Shown piece by piece: positions 1 through 8,431 of a stretch of DNA of 64,000 nt; within the stretch, counting starts at the first letter, position 1; every line of letters starts with the position of its first letter. The notes below the pieces were generated by a model. It saw only the letters and a program-made list of their open reading frames with translations, ran no database searches and was not told the origin of the DNA. The position numbers and the translations under genes are program-made. Source of the stretch: Clostridiales bacterium mt11 (GTDB lineage: Bacteria > Bacillota > Clostridia > Tissierellales > Tepidimicrobiaceae); the NCBI GenBank assembly GCA_001282665.1, contig LN874946.1:66923-130922 (forward strand), read 5' to 3'.

Positions 1-225
1 GACAAAGCAAGTTTTTTAGATTACGACGATTTTATAAAGCTTATAGATGAAGAAGCAAAGCAAGAAATATTATCCATGGGTGTAAATGAAATAGGTGATC
101 TTAGATCAATTGAAAAAGAAAAAAGAAACTTGATACTGAAAGAGTTAAAAAGTATTAAAGGTGTGTCTATTAGACAATTATCAAGGATAACTGGTTTATC
201 TAGAGCAATGATTACAAAAGCATAA
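1..225 (+). CDS. C-terminal end of a REP-associated tyrosine transposase-like protein (partial)
   Basis: An open frame enters from the window start and stops with TAA at 223-225, giving 74 residues. The visible part is the end of a DNA-binding region: a segment rich in K and E followed by GVSIRQLSRITGLSRAMI, which is the helix-turn-helix-like tail common in clostridial RAYT (Y1 transposase) proteins. The catalytic HUH and Tyr motifs would lie upstream, outside the window. The stop codon directly abuts a REP-type hairpin, the usual RAYT arrangement. Family assignment is an inference from a short tail, so a different HTH protein is possible. Confidence 0.55.
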   Translation, partial: DKASFLDYDDFIKLIDEEAKQEILSMGVNEIGDLRSIEKEKRNLILKELKSIKGVSIRQLSRITGLSRAMITKA

Positions 226-252
226 TAGCCAAGGTTCTTGTCCCCTTGGCTA
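226..252. repeat. REP-like palindrome, copy 1
   Basis: Perfect 9-bp arms TAGCCAAGG (226-234) and CCTTGGCTA (244-252) surround the 9-nt loop TTCTTGTCC. It starts right after the RAYT-like stop codon and ends 13 nt before the alkD-like start codon. A near-identical copy lies at 1318-1342. Hairpin plus adjacent RAYT tail suggests a REP element; action as a terminator or 5' UTR element is also possible. Confidence 0.7.
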
Positions 253-265
253 CTGGAGGGATAGA

Positions 266-979
266 ATGGATTGTCAAGATATAATTACGGAGCTTAAATC
301 AATGTCTTCTGAGAAATATAAAGCAAATGTGATAAGAATGGGAATACCAGAAAAATGTAGTATAGGTGTTTCTACTGGCGATATTCGTAAGCTTGCAAAG
401 AGAATTGGAACGTCAAACGAACTTGCTTACGAATTATGGGAAACTGGGTATCATGAAGCTAAGTTGTTGGCGGTATTTTTGTTTGATAAAAAGGATATCC
501 TCTTGACAGAAGTTGAGAACCTTATGTCAGATGTAAATTCGTGGGACTTATGCGACCATTTATGTAAAAATTTAATTATAAAATTAAAAGGTTATGATAC
601 CGTGATTACACAATGGGTTGATTCAGACCAAACTTACAAAAAACGAGCTGCTTTTACGTTAATGGCTTCTGCTGCAATTCATAGTAAAAAAATTTCTGAT
701 GAAACACTCAATGATTATTTGCATTTGATTTCTGAAAATTCCAAGGATGAACGTGAACATGTAAAAAAAGCAGTTTCATGGGCTTTAAGAGAAATCGGAA
801 AGAAGGATTTTAATTATAACGAAAAGGCAATTTTGCTATCATATGAATTAAAAGAAAGTAATAATAGGATACAGAATTGGATTGGAAAAGATGCATTGAA
901 GGAACTCGAAAATTTGGTAAAAGTCGAGGGGCGAAGAAGATTGATTTCTAACAAATCTAAAATGAAAAGTAATTCATAG
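266..979 (+). CDS. DNA alkylation repair protein, AlkD family (HEAT-repeat glycosylase)
   Basis: The 237-residue protein is all-helical in character, with conserved AlkD-type segments: the N-terminal block around MGIP and the GVSTGDIRKLAK motif, a central stretch with VNSWDLCDHLC (residues about 90-100), and a late VKKAVSWALREIGKK block. AlkD enzymes excise positively charged alkylated bases without base flipping, using HEAT-like repeats, in the cytoplasm. The start ATG has a strong GGAGGG at 256-260. The gene stands alone between two REP hairpins and is followed, after a gap, by dinB, another DNA-damage gene. Assignment is from motif recognition. Catalytic activity is not proven and the tail after residue 220 is poorly conserved. 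Confidence 0.85.
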   Translation: MDCQDIITELKSMSSEKYKANVIRMGIPEKCSIGVSTGDIRKLAKRIGTSNELAYELWETGYHEAKLLAVFLFDKKDILLTEVENLMSDVNSWDLCDHLCKNLIIKLKGYDTVITQWVDSDQTYKKRAAFTLMASAAIHSKKISDETLNDYLHLISENSKDEREHVKKAVSWALREIGKKDFNYNEKAILLSYELKESNNRIQNWIGKDALKELENLVKVEGRRRLISNKSKMKSNS

Positions 980-1317
980 ATAAAAGGTATCTTTCCACTT
1001 GTATCTATTTTCTATTAATTACATAGAATTTTATTGAAAGAAGTCAGCTATTGAAAACTGTACAATGAAAATATCTTTTCTTTCAGAGTTTGGAGTTTTC
1101 ATTCTTGAACTGTTATACCATGGCTGGTATACTTAGTTTTAAGGTTATATTTGAATGTGTGCTTATGTTTTAAATGTTCACTTAAAGCCAAAATAGGGTA
1201 TATATTTATTAAGCAAATGACATAAATCATATATAGTAGGTATATGATTTTTTAATCTATAATATAGTATAGATATTCCTAAATATTAATTTGACAATAA
1301 TGATGGGAAACTATAAA
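980..1317. other. Intergenic region between alkD-like gene and dinB
   Basis: No credible gene in 338 bases. It holds a loose inverted repeat AATGAAAA (1064-1071) with TTTTCATT (1096-1103), a small palindrome TATACC/GGTATA (1114-1131), the terminator at 1224-1254 and, at 1291-1296, a TTGACA box. A TATAAA at 1312-1317 is only 15 bases from that box, so it is a weak promoter candidate for dinB. Confidence 0.6.
1224..1254 (+). terminator. Rho-independent terminator (hairpin plus T run)
   Basis: Perfect 10-bp arms AAATCATATA (1224-1233) and TATATGATTT (1241-1250) with a 7-nt loop, followed by further T residues. The stem is AT-rich and nearly symmetrical, so it could work on both strands. It separates the alkD-like gene from dinB. 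Confidence 0.6.
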
Positions 1318-1342
1318 GGCCAAGGTTCCTGTCCCCTTGGCT
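1318..1342. repeat. REP-like palindrome, copy 2
   Basis: GGCCAAGG (1318-1325) pairs with CCTTGGCT (1335-1342), with one G-T wobble. The core CCAAGGTTCCTGTCCCCTTG differs from copy 1 at one loop position. It lies 19 nt before the dinB start codon, the same placement as copy 1 before the alkD-like gene. Confidence 0.7.
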
Positions 1343-1361
1343 CTAGTTGGGGTGAAATCAA

Positions 1362-2414
1362 ATGGGAGATAGAGCCATTATTCACGTTGATATGGATGCT
1401 TTTTATGCATCTGTTGAGCAGAGAGATAATCCGAATTTGAGAGGCAAGCCCGTAATAATTGGGGGAACTAGCGATAGGGGAGTGGTGTGTACTGCATCCT
1501 ATGAGGCTAGGAGATATGGCATTCATTCTGCAATGTCAGGTAAGGTTGCAAAGAGATTATGTCCAGATGGAATATATTTGCCAGTAAATATGAAAAAGTA
1601 TAAGGAGACATCTAGAGAGATACATAAAATATTTGAAAGATATTCTAGTATTATAGAACCTATTTCTATAGACGAAGCTTTTTTAGATGTAACGGGTAAA
1701 GATTATTTATTAGCAGCAAAGAATATAAAGAGGGATATAAAAGATGAGCTTGAGCTTACTGCATCTGTGGGAATATCCATAAATAAGTTTTTGGCTAAGC
1801 TTGCTTCAGATATAGAAAAGCCAGATGGATTTACTGTAATTAGGGAAGAAGAGGTAATCCAGTTTCTAAGACCACTTCCGGTGACAAAACTTTGGGGTGT
1901 AGGACCTAAAATGGAAAAAGAGTTAAATAAACTAGGTATCTATTATATAGGAGATATACAAAATTATGATGTAGATGTGCTCATAGCGTTATTTGGAAAA
2001 AGAGGAAAAGAGTTATATGAATTTTCCTTTGGAGTAGACTATAGACCAGTAGAAGATCATGTTTTAAATCAATCTATAGGAGAAGAGGAAACTTTTCGTG
2101 AGGATGTTGACGATGTAGACGTTTTAATCCATAAACTTAAGCTCTATTCCGTTAACTTATCAAACAAGCTGATTACAAAAGGATATTTAATAAAGACAAT
2201 TACTGTAAAAATAAAATATATTGATTTTTCTGTAGAAACAAGGAGTATGACATTGAATATTCCTACTAACGATGATGCCATAATTTTTACCATTAGTAAA
2301 CAAATTCTTCTTTCAAAATTTAATATGGAGAAGAAAGTTAGACTTATAGGGCTTACCCTTTCGAATTTAATATATCCAGAAGATCCGATACAATTAAGTA
2401 TGAAGATAGAATAG
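1362..2414 (+). CDS. dinB: DNA polymerase IV (Y-family translesion polymerase)
   Basis: The 350-residue protein has the full Y-family order: HVDMDAFYASVEQ with the first catalytic Asp pair near residues 8-10, the finger segment CTASYEARRYGI, the SIDEAFLDVT motif with catalytic Asp-Glu near residues 105-106, SVGISINKFLAKLASD, then the helix-hairpin-helix thumb KLWGVGPK and a little-finger domain. It copies past damaged template bases with low fidelity. Length matches the family (about 350). The ATG follows TTGGGGTG at about the right spacing and sits just after REP copy 2. The C-terminus lacks the QLSLF-type clamp box of some homologues, ending in PIQLSMKIE, which may be a weak version. Confidence 0.95.
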   Translation: MGDRAIIHVDMDAFYASVEQRDNPNLRGKPVIIGGTSDRGVVCTASYEARRYGIHSAMSGKVAKRLCPDGIYLPVNMKKYKETSREIHKIFERYSSIIEPISIDEAFLDVTGKDYLLAAKNIKRDIKDELELTASVGISINKFLAKLASDIEKPDGFTVIREEEVIQFLRPLPVTKLWGVGPKMEKELNKLGIYYIGDIQNYDVDVLIALFGKRGKELYEFSFGVDYRPVEDHVLNQSIGEEETFREDVDDVDVLIHKLKLYSVNLSNKLITKGYLIKTITVKIKYIDFSVETRSMTLNIPTNDDAIIFTISKQILLSKFNMEKKVRLIGLTLSNLIYPEDPIQLSMKIE

Positions 2415-2595
2415 AAAAGTATTCAAAGAGTGTTGGTTATTTAACAATAACTAGTGTATTTTAAAGGGAAAAAATATATTTATGGAAATATCAAGGAAAT
2501 ATTAATATCTTCTATTCAAGCATTTGACTTAAAAACAGCTGTGATTATACGAGGTATTGAGGCATTGTTAAAAAATTCTCAATACGTATATAGGG

Positions 2596-2624
2596 TATAC
2601 ATAGCTAAGAAATAATGTTATAAT
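2596..2624 (+). promoter_or_regulatory. Probable sigma-A promoter of the rnf operon
   Basis: A perfect -10 box TATAAT at 2619-2624 is preceded, after 17 bases, by TATACA at 2596-2601 (4 of 6 matches to TTGACA). It is the best promoter in the gap before rnfC and implies a long structured leader. This is a sequence-only prediction. Confidence 0.5.
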
Positions 2625-2714
2625 GAAAACTATAAAAGGATAGAATAAGCCATTTTAATATGCTTATTTATAATGGATTAGGGAAGTTAAATTTAATTTT
2701 CTCTAAAGTAAGTT

Positions 2715-2737
2715 TAAACAAAGGTTTCCTTTGTTTA
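2715..2737 (+). promoter_or_regulatory. Perfect hairpin in the rnf leader (possible attenuator)
   Basis: TAAACAAAGG (2715-2724) and CCTTTGTTTA (2728-2737) form a perfect 10-bp stem with a 3-nt loop. The T-rich continuation is short, so it resembles an intrinsic terminator only weakly. It lies 67 nt before the rnfC ATG, so it could also be a transcript-stability or attenuation element. Confidence 0.45.
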
Positions 2738-2804
2738 TTTAAATTATATAAATAGAAGTTTTAATTATTTTGACAATTAAAGAATAGAAAAAGAGGTGGA
2801 AAGG

Positions 2805-4139
2805 ATGAAGTTAAAAGATCTCACTTTTAAAGGTGGGGTAAATGTGCCGCATCATAAAGGGTTAACAGAAAAACTTCCGTTAGAGAGAGCTGAAGAGCCG
2901 GAAATTGTTATGATTCCACTCCATCAGCATACCGGAGCACCATGTGAACCATTAGTTAAGGTAGGAGATATGGTAAAGGTTGGTCAAAAAATCGGAGAAT
3001 CTCAAGCTTTTGTATCAGCACCAGTCCATTCATCTGTGTCGGGTATAGTTAAGAGCATTACACCAATGGCTATTCCTACTGGTCTTACTGTAAATTGTGT
3101 CGTAATAGAATCCGATGGAAAAAATGAGTTACATGAATCAGTGGGGTTAAAGAGAAGTTTGGAAGAATTATCTTCTAAAGAAATTATTGGAATAATTAAG
3201 GAAGCAGGTATTACAGGAATGGGAGGGGCTGGATTCCCAACCCATGTTAAGCTATCGCCTCCTCCTGATAAGAAGATTGATACTATTATTATAAATGGGG
3301 CAGAGTGTGAACCTTATTTGACAGCAGATCACAGATTGATGGTAGAGGAGCCTAAGAAGATAGTATTTGGATTAAAGGCAATTATGAAAGCGGTAGGAGT
3401 AGACAAAGGGATTATTGGTATAGAGAACAATAAGCCTGATGCAATAGAAGCATTAAAAGAAGCAAGTAAAGATGAAAAAAATATCACTATCGTTTCTTTA
3501 AAGGTTAAATATCCACAAGGAGATGAAAAGAGATTAATCAATGCTACGTTAGGACGAATAGTTCCATCTGGAGGATTGCCAATGGATGTAGGAGCCGTAG
3601 TAAGCAATGTATCAACAGCAAAGGCAATAGCAGAAGCAATAGGGGAAGGAAAACCTTTATATGAAAGAGTAGTGACTATAACGGGTAATGGAATTAAGAA
3701 ACCTAGAAATCTTATTGTAAAAATTGGAACTCCATTTAAAGATATTATTGAACAATGTGGAGGATTGAGTGAAGAAGCCCCTGGCAAAATCATTATGGGC
3801 GGACCTATGATGGGATTAAGTCAATACACTACCGATGTTCCAGTTATAAAAGGTTCAGGAGGAATATTGGTATTAACAAAAGAAGAGGCGAAACCTATTC
3901 CTATGGGACCTTGTATTAAATGTGGTAAATGCGTAGAAGTATGTCCAGTAAAGTTACAACCATTGTATTTAAGCAATTATTCTTTAAAGGGAATGCTTGA
4001 TAAAGCGGAGAAGTTTCATGCTTTAGATTGCGTTGAATGTGGAGCATGCTCATATATATGTCCAGCAAAGAGACCTTTAGTAGAGTCTATTAGAGTGGCT
4101 AAAAGAGAAATAGTTGCAAAGAGAAAGAAAGCAAAGTAG
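2805..4139 (+). CDS. rnfC: Rnf complex subunit C, NADH-binding iron-sulfur flavoprotein
   Basis: RnfC is the peripheral cytoplasmic subunit that exchanges electrons between NAD(H) and the Rnf complex, which couples ferredoxin oxidation to ion export. The 444-residue protein starts MKLKDLTFKGG as is typical, has the glycine-rich nucleotide-binding stretch TGMGGAGFPTH and the acidic INGAECEPYL segment, and ends with two [4Fe-4S] motifs, CIKCGKCVEVCP and CVECGACSYICP. The ATG at 2805 is preferred over an upstream GTG at 2796 because GAGGTGG sits at proper distance and the family start matches. It is the first gene of the rnfCDGEAB operon. Confidence 0.96.
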   Translation: MKLKDLTFKGGVNVPHHKGLTEKLPLERAEEPEIVMIPLHQHTGAPCEPLVKVGDMVKVGQKIGESQAFVSAPVHSSVSGIVKSITPMAIPTGLTVNCVVIESDGKNELHESVGLKRSLEELSSKEIIGIIKEAGITGMGGAGFPTHVKLSPPPDKKIDTIIINGAECEPYLTADHRLMVEEPKKIVFGLKAIMKAVGVDKGIIGIENNKPDAIEALKEASKDEKNITIVSLKVKYPQGDEKRLINATLGRIVPSGGLPMDVGAVVSNVSTAKAIAEAIGEGKPLYERVVTITGNGIKKPRNLIVKIGTPFKDIIEQCGGLSEEAPGKIIMGGPMMGLSQYTTDVPVIKGSGGILVLTKEEAKPIPMGPCIKCGKCVEVCPVKLQPLYLSNYSLKGMLDKAEKFHALDCVECGACSYICPAKRPLVESIRVAKREIVAKRKKAK

Positions 4140-4153
4140 ATAGGGGGATTGGA

Positions 4154-5191
4154 ATGGATAGTAAAGTATTAAACACTTCTAAAGCACAAGATGCTGCTTT
4201 AGAAAATATATTGTTAGTTTCTTCATCTCCTCATATAAGATCTAATGAATCTATACAGAGGATAATGCTAGACGTAATAATAGCACTTATGCCAGCAGTC
4301 ATAGGTAGTGTATATTTTTTTGGATTAAATGCATTGAAAATAATACTAATTTCCGTAGCTTCATCTATATTTTTTGAAGCCATGATTCAAAAATTTTTCA
4401 AAAAGCCGATTACGATAAATGATTTATCTGCAGTTATAACGGGTATCTTGCTTGCATTTAACTTACCAGCTTCAGCACCTTGGTGGTTGCCCATAGCCGG
4501 TTCAGCTTTTGCAATTATAGTTGTAAAACAATTTTTTGGTGGTTTGGGTTCGAATTTTATGAACCCAGCATTAGCAGCTAGGGCTATGCTTTTAACATCA
4601 TGGCCAGCTCATATGTCAACTTTTACTGGAACAAGACCAGATGTAGTGGCATCTGCTACACCTTTGGCAATAATGAAATATGGAATGGCTGCCGATGGAG
4701 CTGCTTCTGCAACTGTTGAGGCTGCTACTTCAGCGTCCCAATCTGCAGGAGCTGAGTTACCAAAGTTAATGAATATGTTCATAGGAAATATTTCTGGAGC
4801 TATAGGAGAAACTTCTGCACTATTATTATTAATTGGAGCTGTATATTTAATAATCAGGCAAGTTATTGATTGGAAGATTCCAGTATTTTATATAGGTACA
4901 ACATTTATTATGCTATTATTGTTAGGAGTTGAAATCGAATTTATGCCATACCATATTTTAGGTGGCGGACTAATATTAGGGGCTTTTTATATGGCTACTG
5001 ATTATGCTTCTTCACCAGTAACGCCTATGGGCAGAGTTATATTTGGAGTTGGAGCAGGGATACTTACCGCACTTATTAGAGTGAAAGGTGGGTTCCCAGA
5101 AGGAGTATCCTATTCAATACTGTTGATGAATGTTGCTACTCCATTAATAGAGAAACTTACAAGCCCTAAAGTATTTGGGGAGGTGAAGTAG
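4154..5191 (+). CDS. rnfD: Rnf complex membrane subunit D (flavinylated)
   Basis: RnfD is an integral membrane subunit carrying a covalently bound FMN, attached by ApbE to a threonine. The 345-residue protein has several hydrophobic helices, starts SSSPHIRSNESIQRIM as in the family, contains FFGGLGSNFMNPALAARA, and shows the flavinylation site in VVASATPLA (Thr near residue 170, motif S-A-T). A likely ApbE is encoded at 20064-21116. It lies 14 nt after rnfC with GGGGG before the ATG and abuts rnfG. An Ala/Ser-rich loop after the flavin site (about residues 178-200) is longer than in many homologues. Confidence 0.96.
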   Translation: MDSKVLNTSKAQDAALENILLVSSSPHIRSNESIQRIMLDVIIALMPAVIGSVYFFGLNALKIILISVASSIFFEAMIQKFFKKPITINDLSAVITGILLAFNLPASAPWWLPIAGSAFAIIVVKQFFGGLGSNFMNPALAARAMLLTSWPAHMSTFTGTRPDVVASATPLAIMKYGMAADGAASATVEAATSASQSAGAELPKLMNMFIGNISGAIGETSALLLLIGAVYLIIRQVIDWKIPVFYIGTTFIMLLLLGVEIEFMPYHILGGGLILGAFYMATDYASSPVTPMGRVIFGVGAGILTALIRVKGGFPEGVSYSILLMNVATPLIEKLTSPKVFGEVK

Positions 5192-5767
5192 ATGAATGAG
5201 ACATTAAAATTAGGATTAGTCTTATTCCTCATAACTGTTGTTTCTGCAACTGTTTTAGCTGTTTCAAACGATATAACTGCACCTAAAATTGAAGAAGCTG
5301 ACAGGCTTAAAGATGAGTTAGCTAAAAAAGAAATACTACCTCAAGGTGATAAATTTGAACCATTAGATGAGGAAAAGGCAAAGGAAGTAAGGGCTTCATA
5401 TTCTAATGTTCTAGAGATATATGAAGGATATAATGGAAACGATGTAGTAGGATATACTGTGAAAACTAAGGTAAATGGATACCATGGAGATATAGAGTTT
5501 ATGACAGGTGTATCCACAGAGGGAAAGATAACTGGAATTAAAATTTTAAATCATGGAGAGACACCTGGTCTTGGAGAAAATGCTACTAAGCCGTATTTTT
5601 CTGATTCCTTTAAGAATAAACCTGTAGATAAAGAGTTAACCGCAGTTAAAAAGCCACAAGGTGATGATGAGGTACAGGCTCTTACTAGTGCAACTATTAC
5701 GACTACTGCAATAGTTGATGGCGTGAATACTGTACGTGAAATATACAATTCGATGTTAGCTAATTGA
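5192..5767 (+). CDS. rnfG: Rnf complex subunit G (FMN-binding, extracytoplasmic)
   Basis: The 191-residue protein has one N-terminal membrane anchor (about residues 5-24) followed by an FMN-binding domain facing outside. The covalent FMN attachment region is ALTSATITTTAI near residues 164-175, with the conserved S-A-T and acceptor Thr. GVSTEGKITGIKILNHGETPGLG is the hallmark FMN_bind core. It relays electrons within Rnf. It begins at the base directly after the rnfD stop, with GGAGGTGAAG as the ribosome site inside the end of rnfD, indicating translational coupling. Confidence 0.95.
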   Translation: MNETLKLGLVLFLITVVSATVLAVSNDITAPKIEEADRLKDELAKKEILPQGDKFEPLDEEKAKEVRASYSNVLEIYEGYNGNDVVGYTVKTKVNGYHGDIEFMTGVSTEGKITGIKILNHGETPGLGENATKPYFSDSFKNKPVDKELTAVKKPQGDDEVQALTSATITTTAIVDGVNTVREIYNSMLAN

Positions 5768-5781
5768 TGGAGGTGCAAAGA

Positions 5782-6390
5782 TTGAAGTTATCAAAGATTT
5801 TTTATAATGGATTGATAAAGGAAAATCCTATATTTGTTCAACTGATTGGTATGTGTTCGGTTTTAGCAGTAACTACCTCAGCTAAGAACGGTTTAGCAAT
5901 GGGATTGGCTGTAACGGGCGTACTAGTTGGGTCTAATTTTGTAATATCACTTCTTAGAAAGGTTATACCAGATAAAATTCGTATACCAGCTTTCGTCGTA
6001 GTTATTGCAACTTTTGTTACTATAGTGGAAATGTTCATGAAAGCTTATACTCAAGATTTATATAATGCTTTAGGAATATTTATTCCATTGATAGTAGTTA
6101 ATTGTATTATTTTGGCAAGGGCAGAAGCTTTTGCTTCAAAGAATGGAGTTATACCATCTATAGTAGATGGTCTTGGTATGGGGTTTGGATATACTTTAGC
6201 ATTGTTAATATTAGGCAGTCTAAGGGAAATATTAGGGGCAGGTAGTATATTTGGAAAACAGTTATTTGGTCCTGCTTTTGAGCCAGCCTTAATATTTATC
6301 ATGCCACCGGGAGCATTTATTTTACTTGGAATATTGATAGCGATTTTTAATTCTATTAGAAAGAAGAAGGCTACGGCTGAAACTAATTAG
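5782..6390 (+). CDS. rnfE: Rnf complex membrane subunit E
   Basis: A multi-spanning membrane protein of about 202 residues, paralogous to RnfA, forming the intramembrane electron or ion path. Conserved features include ENPIFVQLIGMCSVLAVT, an IPLIVVNCIILARAEAFA helix with the conserved Cys, and a GFGYTLALLILGSLREILG segment. I place the start at TTG 5782, 7 nt after GGAGGT at 5769-5774; an ATG at 5767 lacks a ribosome site. It lies between rnfG and rnfA in the standard clostridial order C-D-G-E-A-B. Confidence 0.94.
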   Translation: MKLSKIFYNGLIKENPIFVQLIGMCSVLAVTTSAKNGLAMGLAVTGVLVGSNFVISLLRKVIPDKIRIPAFVVVIATFVTIVEMFMKAYTQDLYNALGIFIPLIVVNCIILARAEAFASKNGVIPSIVDGLGMGFGYTLALLILGSLREILGAGSIFGKQLFGPAFEPALIFIMPPGAFILLGILIAIFNSIRKKKATAETN

Positions 6391-6403
6391 AGGAGGGAGC
6401 TAA

Positions 6404-6976
6404 ATGAGCTTATTTACTATATTAATTAGCACTGTATTTGTTAACAACTTTGTATTAGCTCGCTTTTTAGGTATATGTCCATTTTTAGGCGTGTCTAATA
6501 AGACAGAAACGGCAACAGGCATGGGGATTGCAGTAACCTTTGTTGTTACATTATCTTCAATAATAACTTATGTAATTCAAAAAGCTATTTTAGATAGATT
6601 AGGATTAGAATATCTACAAACTATTGTATTTATATTAGTTATAGCAGCATTAGTTCAATTTGTTGAAATGGTAATGAAAAAGACTAGTCCTACTTTATAT
6701 AGTGCATTGGGAGTTTATCTTCCATTGATTACAACTAACTGTGTAGTACTTGGAGTAGCCATATTAAACATACAAGAGGGATATACTTTAATACAGACAA
6801 TATTTAATGCTTTTGGTGCTTCTGTTGGATTTAGTCTAGCATTAATACTTATATCAGGAATAAGGGAACAATTTGAGATAATTGATATACCAGAAGCTTT
6901 ACAGGGTTTCCCAATTGCGTTGATAACGGCAGGTCTTATGTCCATAGCATTTTTAGGGTTCAATGGGCTTGTATAG
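6404..6976 (+). CDS. rnfA: Rnf complex membrane subunit A
   Basis: The 190-residue integral membrane protein has about six hydrophobic helices and the RnfA signatures FVNNFVLARFLGICPFLG near the N-terminus and LPLITTNCVVLGVAI in the middle, each holding a Cys that in characterised Rnf/Nqr complexes binds an intramembrane iron-sulfur centre with RnfE. GGAGG precedes the ATG. Size and motifs match the family. It is co-transcribed with rnfE upstream and rnfB downstream. Confidence 0.95.
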   Translation: MSLFTILISTVFVNNFVLARFLGICPFLGVSNKTETATGMGIAVTFVVTLSSIITYVIQKAILDRLGLEYLQTIVFILVIAALVQFVEMVMKKTSPTLYSALGVYLPLITTNCVVLGVAILNIQEGYTLIQTIFNAFGASVGFSLALILISGIREQFEIIDIPEALQGFPIALITAGLMSIAFLGFNGLV

Positions 6977-6987
6977 GAGGTAATGAA

Positions 6988-7800
6988 ATGAGTGGAATAA
7001 TATATCCAATAAGTGTATTAGGAGGGTTAGGACTTTTATTTGGAGTAAGTCTTTCCTTAGCATCTAAGGTTTTTTCTGTAGAGATAGATCCTAAGGTTGA
7101 AAAGATTAGAAAAGTACTACCTGGTGCTAATTGCGGTGCATGCGGATTTCCAGGTTGTGATGGATTAGCATCAGCTATAGCATCAGGCAAAGCACCTGTA
7201 AATGGATGTAGTGTCGGAGGTAAGCCTGTAGCAGAAGAAGTAGCCGATATTATGGGTGTAAATGCAGCAGATGCTATAAGATATGTGGCCACTGTCTTAT
7301 GTCAAGGAGATTGCAATATAGCAAAAGAAAAATACCTATATGATGGTATAAGAGATTGTAGGGCACAAAACATATTGGCAGGAGGTAGCAAATCTTGTTC
7401 CTATGGATGTTTAGGCTGTGGTACTTGTAAAGATGTTTGTAAATTTGATGCAATTGATATTGTAGATGGAATTGCAGTTATAGATAAAGAAAAATGTGTA
7501 TCATGTAAAGCCTGCATAGATGTATGTCCAAAAGGAATAATTGAATTGATACCTTATGAGCAAGAGGTAGTAGTAAGATGTAAGAGCAATGATCCAGGTA
7601 AAATGGTAAGGTCTAAATGTAGCATTGGATGTATTGGATGTCAAATATGTGTAAAAAATTGTCCTCAAGATGCTTTTATATTTGAAAATAATTTAGCAAA
7701 AATTGACTACGAAAAATGTATTAATTGTGGTATATGTAAAGAAAAATGCCCTACAAAAGCTATTTGGTCTAGTTTAGAAAAAAAGAAAGTAGCTAATTAA
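6988..7800 (+). CDS. rnfB: Rnf complex subunit B, polyferredoxin entry subunit
   Basis: RnfB receives electrons from reduced ferredoxin. The 270-residue protein has an N-terminal membrane helix, then the four-Cys cluster motif ANCGACGFPGC near residue 50, and ferredoxin-type CxxCxxCxxxC clusters in GCLGCGTCKDVC, CVSCKACIDVCP, GCIGCQICVKNCP and CINCGICKEKCP. Several closely spaced 4Fe-4S centres are therefore likely. GGAGG precedes the ATG, and a terminator follows 6 nt after the stop, marking the operon end. The terminal CP-TKAIW is standard. Confidence 0.96.
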   Translation: MSGIIYPISVLGGLGLLFGVSLSLASKVFSVEIDPKVEKIRKVLPGANCGACGFPGCDGLASAIASGKAPVNGCSVGGKPVAEEVADIMGVNAADAIRYVATVLCQGDCNIAKEKYLYDGIRDCRAQNILAGGSKSCSYGCLGCGTCKDVCKFDAIDIVDGIAVIDKEKCVSCKACIDVCPKGIIELIPYEQEVVVRCKSNDPGKMVRSKCSIGCIGCQICVKNCPQDAFIFENNLAKIDYEKCINCGICKEKCPTKAIWSSLEKKKVAN

Positions 7801-7805
7801 AATAG

Positions 7806-7830
7806 AGAGCCTGTAATTAGGCTCTTTTAT
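7806..7830 (+). terminator. Terminator of the rnf operon
   Basis: AGAGCCT (7806-7812) pairs with AGGCTCT (7819-7825) around a 6-nt loop, followed by a T-rich tail. It lies directly after rnfB and fits an intrinsic terminator. Confidence 0.85.
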
Positions 7831-8026
7831 TTTGCTAAGAATTACTTTATAATATATAGGGTAAGGTTTTATAGGGTAAAATTAGAATTTAAACGATAAC
7901 CTTAATTATGATGGTGAAGGCTATTATGTCACAATTGTGAATTGAATTTAATTCTTGCTTGTAAATGAAAAGTATAAATGATAAACTAATTATGATATGC
8001 ATAGAATTAATACCTAAAATTAAAGG

Positions 8027-8416
8027 GTGAAAATATTGACAAAAGGTGATAAATATTTAATAATTTTTATTGTAATTATTAGCCTAATATCATTATTTTA
8101 TGTAAAAAACTCTGTTTTTAATTATAAAGAGAAATATGTAAGTATACAAGTTGATGGAAGAGAGACTAAGAAGATAATATTTGATAAGAATATAATTGGA
8201 AAAACTATTCCTATAGAAACTGAATATGGATATAATTTAATTGAAATTGGAGATGAAAAGGTTAGAGTAATAGAAGCTGATTGTCCTGATAAGTTAGATG
8301 TAAAGCAAGGCTATATATCAAAAACTGGAGAAGTTATAGTTTGTTTACCAAATAGGCTTGTAATTGAGATAAAAGGCATAGATGATGAAAGAGATGTAGA
8401 CTATATAAGCCATTAG
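8027..8416 (+). CDS. NusG domain II-like membrane-anchored protein
   Basis: The 129-residue protein has one N-terminal hydrophobic helix (about residues 10-27) followed by a small beta-rich domain with VSIQVDGRETKKI, IETEYGYNLIEI and a late VCLPNRLVIEI segment typical of NusG domain II proteins. Such proteins occur next to Gx-family membrane proteins in flavin-based electron-transfer loci, where they have been called EetA-like. The start could be GTG 8027 or TTG 8036; AAAGGGTG fits TTG 8036 better. It precedes the Gx-family gene by 15 nt and follows the rnf operon. The exact role is unknown; the link to electron transfer is inference. Confidence 0.7.
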   Translation: MKILTKGDKYLIIFIVIISLISLFYVKNSVFNYKEKYVSIQVDGRETKKIIFDKNIIGKTIPIETEYGYNLIEIGDEKVRVIEADCPDKLDVKQGYISKTGEVIVCLPNRLVIEIKGIDDERDVDYISH

Positions 8417-8431
8417 AAGGTGGAAACAATT

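Larger units (their letters stand above)
2415..2804. other. Intergenic region and leader upstream of rnfC
   Basis: About 390 bases without a gene. It contains a probable promoter at 2596-2624, so the rnf mRNA would have an untranslated leader near 175 nt, and a perfect hairpin at 2715-2737. Further weak complementarities exist between 2640 and 2690. No recognised riboswitch class was identified. Confidence 0.5.

Noticed and set aside
3329..3793. A 154-codon minus-strand frame within rnfC
   Set aside because: Antisense to a conserved gene with the typical Pro/Leu/Ile-rich composition of a shadow frame.
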